From assembly GCA_002320035.1 (NCBI GenBank), contig DCJL01000023.1, forward strand, positions 1 to 40,055: a DNA stretch of 40,055 nucleotides, written 5' to 3'. The notes below the pieces were generated by a model that saw only the letters and a program-made list of their open reading frames with translations, ran no database searches and had not been told where the DNA came from. The DNA comes from Clostridiales bacterium UBA1701. GTDB taxonomy: Bacteria > Bacillota > Clostridia > Oscillospirales > Oscillospiraceae. The position numbers and the translations under genes were made by a program. Position 1 is the stretch's first letter. The number at the start of each line of letters is the position of its first letter. Shown in pieces: positions 33,124-39,203 of the stretch.

Positions 33124-34149
33124 TCAACCCCACTTAATAACGTTTGCTGCCCAAGTATAGCCGATCCCGGCAGCGATCATGCATACAACAGTACCGGGCT
33201 TGACCTTCCCCTGCTCAAGACCGAGCTTGAGAGAAAGGATCTGGTCGACCTGACCAATGTGACCATAGTCTTCGAGGTAGATGGTCTGATCCTCGGTAAG
33301 ACCGAGATCGTTCAGCATACCCATATGACCGGATCTCTTGATGTGAAGAATGTCAAGGTAACCGATATCCTTACGGGTCATGCCGGACTTGCGGAGAGCT
33401 TCGTCAATGCAGTGGTACCAGTTGGGCATGGAAACCGTGTTCAGAAGACCTTTCATCTTGGGGGAATCCATCAGTCTGAGCATACCGAACTCGGAGATGT
33501 TCTCCGGAGAAACAGGCTCCAGAATACCACCGACCTTGGAGCCACAAGTGTGAACAACGGAGCCATCGCTCATAATGTGAGTACCAAGAAGCTGATTTTT
33601 CTCATAGCCCTTCTGAAGAATGACTGCCCCGCCGCCTGCGCTGAGATTGAACATGAAGGAGACGTTGCTGTCCTTGAAGTCGATAAAGTCGCAGTTTCTG
33701 TAGCCACCGGCCACAAGAATGGTCTTGCACTCGTCGTCAGACTGAAGAATATCTTTTGCCAGCTTCATTGCGGAAACTGTGGTGCAGCAGCGGTTCTGAA
33801 CGTCAATGCACCATGCGTTCCTTGCACCGATTCGATCCTGAATGTAGCAGGCGGAGGTGGTAAGAGGATATTCCTTCCACTCCTCACCGAAGCAGAGAAT
33901 TGCGTCGATGTCCAGAGGATCCATGCCGGTGCTCTTCAGACAGTCAAGCGCCGCCAGTGCCCCCATCTCCTGGGTGCCGTCACAGGGATCGTTGGAGGGT
34001 ATGTATTTCTGGTTGATTCCGAGCTTGTTTCGGACGGCATCTTCGCTCCATACTCCGCCGGTGGCGTCGGAGATTTCCTTTGCTGTCATGACCTTCTTGG
34101 GCAGATACACGCCGATACCGACGATGCCCACGGGAATGTTGCTGCTCAT
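33124..34149 (-). CDS. KASIII-like thiolase-superfamily enzyme
   Basis: Predicted condensing or acyl-transfer enzyme of 341 residues, similar in layout to 3-oxoacyl-ACP synthase III and HMG-CoA synthase. It begins VGIVGIGVYLPKKVMTAKEI. The nucleophile is Cys121 in DVQNRCCTT, and His269 in LHIKRSGH is the second active-site residue. The third position, Asn in KASIII (GNTS), is His297 in YGHIGQ. This suggests a CoA-dependent function other than fatty-acid initiation. I start at 34149 by similarity; 34173 is in frame but has a poorer upstream site. It is the first gene of the operon and lies just after TetR operator 1. Confidence 0.85.
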   Translation of the reverse strand: MSSNIPVGIVGIGVYLPKKVMTAKEISDATGGVWSEDAVRNKLGINQKYIPSNDPCDGTQEMGALAALDCLKSTGMDPLDIDAILCFGEEWKEYPLTTSACYIQDRIGARNAWCIDVQNRCCTTVSAMKLAKDILQSDDECKTILVAGGYRNCDFIDFKDSNVSFMFNLSAGGGAVILQKGYEKNQLLGTHIMSDGSVVHTCGSKVGGILEPVSPENISEFGMLRLMDSPKMKGLLNTVSMPNWYHCIDEALRKSGMTRKDIGYLDILHIKRSGHMGMLNDLGLTEDQTIYLEDYGHIGQVDQILSLKLGLEQGKVKPGTVVCMIAAGIGYTWAANVIKWG

Positions 34150-34196
34150 TATTAATATCACGCTCCAAAACATAATTTTTCAGTTTTAATCGAAAA

Positions 34197-34214
34197 CATG
34201 AACCGCCATTCATG
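34197..34214. promoter_or_regulatory. Candidate TetR operator 1
   Basis: CATGAAC-CGCC-ATTCATG: arms match at 6 of 7, with the same centre as operator 2. It lies immediately downstream of the minus-strand promoter at 34225-34253, so bound repressor would block the start of the KASIII-liv-CoA-transferase transcript. Confidence 0.75.
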
Positions 34215-34224
34215 CTGTGTTACT

Positions 34225-34253
34225 AATATAACAGTCAAATAGTGTGCTGTCAA
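34225..34253 (-). promoter_or_regulatory. Sigma-A promoter of the KASIII-liv-CoA-transferase operon
   Basis: On the minus strand TTGACA (34253-34248), exactly 17-bp spacer, TATATT (34230-34225). It is followed by operator 1 and drives at least eight genes down to 25336. Confidence 0.82.
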
Positions 34254-34312
34254 CAATATATCTGCTCTTTTTTCCCGACATTTTGTACAAATTTATAATA
34301 TGTTTTTTGGCA

Positions 34313-34341
34313 TTGACAACGAAGATACAAAGTGATAGCAT
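34313..34341 (+). promoter_or_regulatory. Sigma-A promoter of the MaoC hydratase gene
   Basis: TTGACA (34313-34318), 17-bp spacer, TAGCAT (34336-34341). Operator 2 begins 2 bp after the -10 element and so covers the transcription start. Confidence 0.78.
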
Positions 34342-34342
34342 T

Positions 34343-34364
34343 AACATGAACCGCCGTTCATGTT
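34343..34364. promoter_or_regulatory. Candidate TetR operator 2
   Basis: Perfect 9-bp arms AACATGAAC and GTTCATGTT around CGCC. It shares 15 of the central 18 bp or more with operator 1 and lies between the -10 box and the ribosome binding site (AAGGAGG) of the MaoC gene. Confidence 0.8.
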
Positions 34365-34388
34365 ATTTTTTTCAAGGAGGCCCAATAA

Positions 34389-34808
34389 ATGAAAGGCATC
34401 ACCATCGGAGAAATGAAAATAGGAGACAACGCATCGTTTACCAAAACCATAACCGATACCGACATTTACCTGTATGCAGGTATCAGCGGAGATTTTAATC
34501 CCGCGCACGTTAATCAGGTCGAAGCCGAAAAGGGTATGTTCGGAAAGCGCATTGCACATGGTATGCTCTCTGCCGGCCTTATTTCCGCCGTTCTCGGAAC
34601 AATGCTGCCCGGCCCCGGCACAATTTATATGGGACAGGAGCTTCGCTTCACCAAGCCCGTATTTGTTGGTGACACCATTACCGCCACCATAACCGTTGCC
34701 GAGCTCATACCCGAAAAGAACCGTGCAAAGCTCGAGACTGTCTGCACCAATCAAGACGGCGAAGTCGTCATCAAAGGCATGGCAACTGTAATGCCGCCGA
34801 AAGCGTAA
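34389..34808 (+). CDS. MaoC-family (R)-specific enoyl-CoA hydratase
   Basis: Predicted to hydrate 2-enoyl-CoA to (R)-3-hydroxyacyl-CoA, acting after the acyl-CoA dehydrogenase of the same element. It has 139 residues, the size of PhaJ-type single hot-dog hydratases. The hydratase 2 motif is YAGISGDFNPAHV with catalytic Asp35 and His40, followed by RIAHGMLSAGLIS and GDTITATITV. AAGGAGG stands 8-9 nt before the ATG. It is transcribed divergently from the main operon and is covered by operator 2. It is the only plus-strand gene of this locus. Confidence 0.93.
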   Translation: MKGITIGEMKIGDNASFTKTITDTDIYLYAGISGDFNPAHVNQVEAEKGMFGKRIAHGMLSAGLISAVLGTMLPGPGTIYMGQELRFTKPVFVGDTITATITVAELIPEKNRAKLETVCTNQDGEVVIKGMATVMPPKA

Positions 34809-34868
34809 TTCATTTATCCCGTAGGAAAAACGCAGTCAGAAAAATTTACCCGGACTTTTTTGTCAAGC

Positions 34869-34920
34869 GCAAGAGCCCGCTGCAAAAGAATTAATTTTGC
34901 AGCGGGCTCTTGCTTTGGTG
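34869..34920 (+). terminator. Terminator after the MaoC gene
   Basis: A long perfect stem GCAAGAGCCCGCTGCAAAA / TTTTGCAGCGGGCTCTTGC (34869-34887 and 34895-34913) with a 7-nt loop, followed by TTTGG. It is strong in both directions. Confidence 0.8.
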
Positions 34921-35604
34921 CTTTATGAGCATACTGAAGCTTTTTCCTAAGCAACGATCATAGCCGTCAATCAGAAGATAGAATATCCTTGTCAGGCGTC
35001 TCTGTCCAAGCCGGCTTCTCAGCAAATGTAAAAGCTCTCTGTCTTACAAAACATTAGGAGCTGCTCAATGCTTTCCGCATTCGCTGCTGCCAGCGCACTA
35101 CATATTGCGCGGACGCATCTGCATATTCTGTAATGACCTACTCGAGAGGAGGAATCGTCTATCGAGATAATAGTCCACTACCCTACTACTGAAAACCAGG
35201 CTGTGCTCGATGAACGTGTTGCCAGGTTCCACGCCGAGTATGTTGCCGATTACATAAACAAGCTGCATTGCCCAACTGAGCAGAAACTGAAACTTCTTGA
35301 TGCCGTTGCGCAGACAATATCCGAAGACCTTAATATACAAAATTAAACTTATCAGGGGAACTGCTGACCGCTATTTCTTCATAGAGCAGTTCTTTGAAAC
35401 AGATCTTCAAAAGATTACGCCCAGAGCACCAATGGGCTCACGCATCTTCGACTTAATGCAAGTACCGGAAACAGAAAGCCTGCCTAAGGTAGACCAGATA
35501 GCTAAATTGCTTTCTTTAAAAACCTGGGGTTAAACAGTCTCAGCCATCGTGCAAATAGCTTGCACCACCGAAGTTTATTATCTCGGTGGTGCCTTTTACC
35601 TCGA
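34914..35604. other. Degenerate right-end region of element B
   Basis: About 690 bp without a clearly recognisable gene. Plus-strand reading frames look like remnants: 35161-35346 (61 codons) has a protein-like composition with GAGAGGAGG upstream but ATC where a start is expected. A frame ending at 35533 follows, and a perfect stem GCACCACCGA / TCGGTGGTGC (35562-35571, 35583-35592) with CTTTT comes after it. A second small terminator-like stem lies at 35608-35628. This may be the remains of an older mobile element. Confidence 0.5.
35161..35346 (+). pseudogene. Possible small protein remnant (ATC at the start position)
   Basis: A 61-codon frame reading IEIIVHYPTTENQAVLDERV and continuing helical, with KLHCPTEQKLKLLDA, to a TAA stop. 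AGAGGAGG lies 8 nt upstream of an ATC codon, as if an ATG had mutated. I do not recognise the family. It may also be translated from an upstream frame that ends at 35168. Confidence 0.4.
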
Positions 35605-35626
35605 CTAAACCGCACAGCGCGGTTTT

Positions 35627-35842
35627 TCACTCTGTGCAAGTGCCGCTGTGCCAGTATTTCTCACTCCCCTGCGTCGTCTCCCGCACCGCAATGGGAAGCT
35701 GCAAATGAACAGCGGCGCGAAAATGCGTTGTAAAAAAGTTTTGGTCATAAGAAACGCGCCATCTCCGAGTGTGCAGAACACGCGCCTCTTTTCCTCTCTC
35801 CGTTCCAAGCACGCCGCCAAAACCGGTTTGCCTGTCTTGCGC
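35627..35842 (-). other. Open frame that would extend recombinase B in the excised circle
   Basis: A 72-codon minus-strand frame (MAQDRQTGFGGVLG to GSEKYWHSGTCTE). In the chromosome it stands alone at the right end of element B. If the element circularises at AATG, the recombinase B frame no longer meets its stop. It reads E-C-K-H-H-A and straight into this frame, adding about 77 residues. The join is seen in the sequence; whether the tail is made or matters is unknown. Confidence 0.55.
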
Positions 35843-35858
35843 CATTGCGTGATGTTTA

Positions 35859-35862
35859 CATT
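35859..35862 (-). repeat. Element B attachment core, upstream copy (AATG)
   Basis: AATG in the context ATAGAA-AATG-TAAACATC, paired with 17089-17092. sigK fragment 1 ends at the AAT codon here. Confidence 0.82.
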
Positions 35863-36189
35863 TTCTATGCAGCGGCTGGCATAGGTGGCCAGGCGCACGC
35901 CCCTGTCATCCCGATAGGTGTTGACGCCCTTGATCAGCCCGATGGTGCCGATGGAGATCAGGTCGTCAATATCCTCGGTCTGGGTGTAATATTTCTTGAT
36001 AATATGGGCCACAAGGCGGAGATTGTGCTCCACCAGGCGGTTGCGGGCCTCCAGGTCCCCCGCGGCCCAGCGCTGAAGACAGTCCTGTTCCTCGGCCCGG
36101 CCCAGGGGTTTTGGGAAAGAATCCCCCGGGGAGACACGGAGCATAAGCAGCAGGCTGTTCATCAATAGCAGAAACGCGCTTTCCAGCAT
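35860..36189 (-). CDS. sigK: sigK fragment 1: N-terminal part of pro-sigma-K
   Basis: The first 110 codons of sigma-K. The N-terminus is hydrophobic (ESAFLLLMNSLLLMLRVS), like the membrane-tethering pro-sequence of Bacillus pro-sigma-K that SpoIVFB removes. Then come SFPKPL, ARNRLVEHNLRLVAHIIKKY (region 2.1), DIDDLISIGTIGLIKGVNTY (region 2.2-2.3) and RLATYASRCIEN (region 2.4), where element B interrupts. In the chromosome the frame continues 84 codons into the element to a stop at 35605, giving a truncated, nonfunctional product. I start at 36189 (GGGGTGAT upstream); 36210 is an in-frame alternative with GGGGGG upstream. Confidence 0.94.
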
Positions 36190-36313
36190 TTTATCACCCC
36201 GCTTCATCATATTCCCCCCCGGCAGGTCCAAATTCCCGGAGCCGGGAAAAAGCGGGCGGCGGCTTTCGCGGTTTCCGGAAACAGCAGGCGCCTTCCAAGC
36301 GCGCCCCGGGCGA

Positions 36314-36342
36314 TTTACAAAGTGCCGGCGGCGGTGTATAAT
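36314..36342 (+). promoter_or_regulatory. Sigma-A promoter of the NTPase-sfsA genes
   Basis: TTTACA (36314-36319), 17-bp spacer, TATAAT (36337-36342), 32 bp before the NTPase ATG. It is divergent from sigK. On the minus strand I could not find a good sigma-E promoter for sigK. Confidence 0.82.
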
Positions 36343-36374
36343 CGGGCAAAAAGCAGGATGGAGCGTGACGGGAT

Positions 36375-36959
36375 ATGAAAAGACATCTTTTTCTCACCGG
36401 CCCCTCGGGCTGGGGGAAGAGCACGATAATCAGGGAAGAGCTGGGGGGCGCCCTGGCCATGGCCGGAGGCTTTGTGACGGAGCGAACCGTCTCCCCCGAA
36501 GGGCGGCTGCTGGGCTTTGATCTGCTGCCGGCCGCGGCGGCTGGCGGCGTGGAGGGCTTTGAGCCGCTGCGCTTTCTGGATTACAGCACGGAGCCGCCCG
36601 CCAAAAACAACGAAATTTTCCGCCTGAACGCCGCGCAGATGCTGGCGGAGGCGGTATATTACCCTTTTTCGCTCATAGACGAGTTCGGCGGTTTTGAGCT
36701 GATCATCCCGGAGTTTCGCGCGGCACTGACGGAGTTTCTCAACGCCGAGCAGCCCTGCATAGGCGTTTTGAAGGGCGGGGCCAACGCCGAGGAGCTGCGC
36801 CGCCGCTTCGGCCTGGGCGAGAAATATACGGCCTATACCCTTCGCCTGCTGGAGGCACTGAACGGAGATGAGGACACGCTGGTGCTGCCCCTGCGGGAAA
36901 AGGGGGACCCCGCCGCCCGGCGGATTGTGCGGCAATGGGCGCGGGAGTATGTGAAATGA
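36375..36959 (+). CDS. THEP1-like nucleoside-triphosphatase
   Basis: P-loop NTPase of 194 residues, probably cytoplasmic, similar in layout to the THEP1 family (NTP hydrolysis, true role unclear). Walker A is LTGPSGWGKST at the N-terminus. The Walker B region is FSLIDEFGGFELIIPEF near 95, matching the DE-G---EL pattern of THEP1. The central arginine-rich part is weakly conserved. The stop overlaps the sfsA start (ATGA), so the two are translated together. A textbook promoter lies upstream. Confidence 0.82.
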   Translation: MKRHLFLTGPSGWGKSTIIREELGGALAMAGGFVTERTVSPEGRLLGFDLLPAAAAGGVEGFEPLRFLDYSTEPPAKNNEIFRLNAAQMLAEAVYYPFSLIDEFGGFELIIPEFRAALTEFLNAEQPCIGVLKGGANAEELRRRFGLGEKYTAYTLRLLEALNGDEDTLVLPLREKGDPAARRIVRQWAREYVK

Positions 36960-37681
36960 TCTACGAGGGCATGGAGGAAGCGGTCTTTTTAGACCGGCCC
37001 AACCGCTTCATTGCCCGTGTGCTGCTTCGGGGGAAAGAGACCGTCTGCCATGTGAAGAACACGGGCCGCTGCCGGGAGCTTCTTTTGCCCGGGAGCCGGG
37101 TCTTTATTCAGCGCGCCGCCAATGAAAAGCGGAAAACCGACTGGGACCTGATTTCGGTTTACAAGGGCGAAAGGCTCATAAACATGGACGCCGCCGCGCC
37201 CAACGCTGTTTTCGGCCAGTGGCTCCTGGAAGGGGGGCCGGGCTTTGTGCCGGCGCTTTTGAGGCCCGAGACAAGGCACGGCGACTCCCGCTTCGACTTC
37301 TATTTTGAGCATGAGCACCGCCGGGTCTTTGCGGAGGTAAAGGGTGTGACCCTTGAGGAAGCGGGCGTTGTCCGCTTTCCGGACGCGCCCACGGAGCGGG
37401 GCGTGAAGCACCTGCGGGGCCTTGTCCGCTGCGTCCGGGAGGGCTTTGAGGCCTGGGCGGTTTTTATCATACAGATGAAGGGTGTAAAATACTTCGAGCC
37501 CAACCGGGCCGCCCATCCGGCCTTTGCCGACGCCCTGCTTGCGGCCCGGGAGGCCGGGGTGCGGCTTCTGGCGCTGGACTGCCATGTGACGGAAAACGCC
37601 ATCCGGGCGGCGGAGCCGGTGGAGATCCGGCTCTGTGCATCCCCCCGGGGGGCTTGCCGAAACGGGGATAAGATGTTATAA
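36956..37681 (+). CDS. sfsA: SfsA family protein
   Basis: SfsA (sugar fermentation stimulation) homologue of 241 residues; the family is proposed to bind DNA and has a nuclease-like fold, with unclear function. Motifs are FLDRPNRFIARVLLRG near 11, CHVKNTGRCRELLLPG near 31, SRFDFYFE near 103 and VEVKGVTLE-type sequence (AEVKGVTLEEAGVVRFPDAPT), then RGVKHLRGL and IQMKGVKYFEPN. The ATG overlaps the NTPase stop; an open frame 7 codons longer lacks support. About 40 bp separate it from the metal-sensor gene. Confidence 0.93.
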   Translation: MIYEGMEEAVFLDRPNRFIARVLLRGKETVCHVKNTGRCRELLLPGSRVFIQRAANEKRKTDWDLISVYKGERLINMDAAAPNAVFGQWLLEGGPGFVPALLRPETRHGDSRFDFYFEHEHRRVFAEVKGVTLEEAGVVRFPDAPTERGVKHLRGLVRCVREGFEAWAVFIIQMKGVKYFEPNRAAHPAFADALLAAREAGVRLLALDCHVTENAIRAAEPVEIRLCASPRGACRNGDKML

Positions 37682-37719
37682 TTTGTAATCAGTTAAAACA
37701 TTAAAGCACGGAGGCCGCT

Positions 37720-38046
37720 ATGCATCTGCCGGAGGAAGAAATATATACCCATGACCACGGGGACGGAAACCTGCACGCCCATCCCCATGGGCACAGCCAT
37801 ACCCAGACCAAGGCGGTGATCAACCGCCTGTCCCGGGCCATCGGGCATCTGGAATTCGTGAAGCGCATGGTGGAGAACGGCCGGGACTGCACGGAGGTCC
37901 TGGTCCAGCTTGCCGCGGTACGCTCCGCCCTCAACAGCACGGCCAAGGTGATTTTGAAGGACCACCTGGAGCACTGCATTTCCGACGCCGGAGCCGGAGA
38001 CCAGATCCAGGCCCTCAACGAAGCCATAGACAAGTTCATGTCCTGA
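37720..38046 (+). CDS. CsoR/RcnR-family metal-sensing repressor
   Basis: DUF156-type DNA-binding repressor of 108 residues, probably sensing copper or another metal in the cytoplasm. A His-rich N-terminus (9 His in residues 11-27) can bind metal. The core is INRLSRAIGHLEFVKRMVE with C57 in GRDCTEVLVQLAAV and H82, C86 in DHLEHC. The spacing Cys-25-His-4-Cys is that of the copper sensor CsoR. No metal transporter is adjacent, so its target is elsewhere. A strong bidirectional terminator follows. Confidence 0.9.
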   Translation: MHLPEEEIYTHDHGDGNLHAHPHGHSHTQTKAVINRLSRAIGHLEFVKRMVENGRDCTEVLVQLAAVRSALNSTAKVILKDHLEHCISDAGAGDQIQALNEAIDKFMS

Positions 38047-38051
38047 ACAAA

Positions 38052-38106
38052 ACGCCGTTCCGGGCGGCGCGGAGAAGACAGTCTCCCCGCGCCGCCCGGA
38101 ACGGCG
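38052..38106. terminator. Bidirectional terminator between csoR-type and yihY-type genes
   Basis: A stem of about 20 bp starting ACGCCGTTCCGGGCGGCGCG and ending in CCGCCCGGAACGGCGT lies between two convergent genes. It can end transcription from both sides. Confidence 0.75.
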
Positions 38107-38113
38107 TATATCC

Positions 38114-38968
38114 CTATTCTTTCTCCCGGCTCCCACGGGAGAGTTTTTCTTTTAAAAGGCGGAGCCTGTCGTTTCTCAGGGCAATGTTGAACGCCGCGCC
38201 GATGAAGATGATCTGGCAGCACAGGTGCAGCCAGAACATCAGCAGGATCACCGATGCCAGGGAACCGTACACCAGGGGGTATTTGGCGGAGGCGCCGATA
38301 AACACGGAGAACACAAAGCTCATCACCACCGTGGCGGCGGTGGAGAGAATGGCGCCGGGGAACGTTTTGTACCGGTCGCTCTGGCGCTTGGAGACTTCGT
38401 ACACGCCCCAGAAAATCACAAACAGGATCCCGGCCAGCAGCAGAAAGCGCAGCCAGCTCCAGGAGGAACTGATATCCACAAAGGGCAGAAAGCGGTTCAC
38501 CAGCTCCAGTACCTCCTGGCCGCTTATGATGACCAGAATGGCAAAATACATGGCCGCCAGAAAGACAAGGGAGAAAATGATGCTGAAAATGAAATCCATC
38601 AGCCCCTGAAAGCGCTTGCCGCCCTGCATCTCCCCCACGGTAGTCTGAAGCGTGCGCACGGCGGCGGAGGCGGAAGTCACCAGAACCGCCAGGCCCGCGG
38701 CCAGCATGGCCTGGCTGTTGCTGGCGGCCACATAGTCCAGAAAATCCTCCACAATGCGCACGGTATCCTCCGTGAGAAAGCGCTCGGCAAAATCCAGCAC
38801 CTCCACGGCCCGGCTGTAATTGCTGCCCAGGAGCGTATAAAGGCAGATAATCAGGGGAAAAAGGGTCATGGTAAAATAATAGGAAAGTGCCGCCGAGGCT
38901 CTGGGAATGCGGGTGCGGGAATAGATCTCCGCAAGCTCACGGATTATTCTTAAGCTTTTTCTTGCCAT
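38114..38968 (-). CDS. YihY/BrkB-family membrane protein
   Basis: Predicted inner-membrane protein of 284 residues with six hydrophobic segments. It starts ARKSLRIIRELAEIYSRTRI and continues RASAALSYYFTMTLFPLII, the YihY hallmark. Other motifs are YKTFPGAILSTAATVVMSFVFS near 205 and YGSLASVILLMFWLHLCCQIIFIGA near 238, quoted as family features. The ATG at 38968 follows AGAGGA; the frame is open much further upstream, but that part has shadow-like composition. Once called RNase BN, the family is now thought not to be a nuclease; the function is unknown. Confidence 0.9.
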   Translation of the reverse strand: MARKSLRIIRELAEIYSRTRIPRASAALSYYFTMTLFPLIICLYTLLGSNYSRAVEVLDFAERFLTEDTVRIVEDFLDYVAASNSQAMLAAGLAVLVTSASAAVRTLQTTVGEMQGGKRFQGLMDFIFSIIFSLVFLAAMYFAILVIISGQEVLELVNRFLPFVDISSSWSWLRFLLLAGILFVIFWGVYEVSKRQSDRYKTFPGAILSTAATVVMSFVFSVFIGASAKYPLVYGSLASVILLMFWLHLCCQIIFIGAAFNIALRNDRLRLLKEKLSRGSREKE

Positions 38969-38986
38969 AAAAATCCTCTGCCTGAG

Positions 38987-39012
38987 AAGCCCCGTCGGGG
39001 CTTTTATTTTTA
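38987..39012 (+). terminator. Plus-strand terminator-like hairpin upstream of yihY-type gene
   Basis: Stem AAGCCCC / GGGGCTT with a 3-nt loop, followed by TTATTTTTAT. No plus-strand gene ends here, so it may be a leader hairpin of the minus-strand gene or a remnant. Confidence 0.45.
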
Positions 39013-39042
39013 TAGTTTGTAAGCGCCCCCATCCCTCCCCAC

Positions 39043-39080
39043 AGAAGATTCTTCGCCCCGCGCGGAATGACAGAGCAGGG
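39043..39080. repeat. Dispersed repeat copy
   Basis: AGAAGATTCTTCG followed by GCGGAATGACAGAGC resembles positions 37-80 of the window. It supports a dispersed intergenic repeat family. Confidence 0.6.
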
Positions 39081-39160
39081 GGGGAGAAGCAAACGGCAGG
39101 CGGAAGGCGCGGCGCGGCGCGGCGCCGGCGGCACGGGGGAACGGGCGGCGGGCCGGATTC

Positions 39161-39188
39161 AAAAAGCTCCCCATCCGGGGAGCTTTTT
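39161..39188 (-). terminator. Terminator of ftsZ
   Basis: Minus-strand stem AAAAAGCTCCCC / GGGGAGCTTTTT with a 4-nt loop, 16 bp after the ftsZ stop codon. It can work in both directions. Confidence 0.75.
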
Positions 39189-39203
39189 TTATATTTCAGC
39201 CTT

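Larger units (their letters stand above)
17093..35862. mobile_element. Element B: 18.8-kb skin-like element inside sigK
   Basis: An 18,770-bp insertion splitting sigK between codons 110 and 111, bounded by AATG. It carries a SpoIVCA-like recombinase at its downstream end, a secreted hydrolase, a TetR-controlled acyl-CoA catabolic and LIV-type transport locus, and a degenerate right end of about 950 bp. The predicted circle junction has arms GTGAGGTTAT and TAAACATCAC around the core, matching 7 of 10 as a dyad. No phage structural or conjugation genes were seen, so it is not a prophage and probably cannot transfer by itself. Confidence 0.9.

Noticed and set aside
17093..35862. Element B as a prophage or conjugative element
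   Set aside because: No capsid, tail, lysis, relaxase or type IV secretion genes are visible.
9201..36210. sigK as an ordinary decayed pseudogene
   Set aside because: The three pieces keep all motifs, contain no frameshift or stop of their own and join exactly at shared short repeats next to recombinase genes, which decay would not produce.
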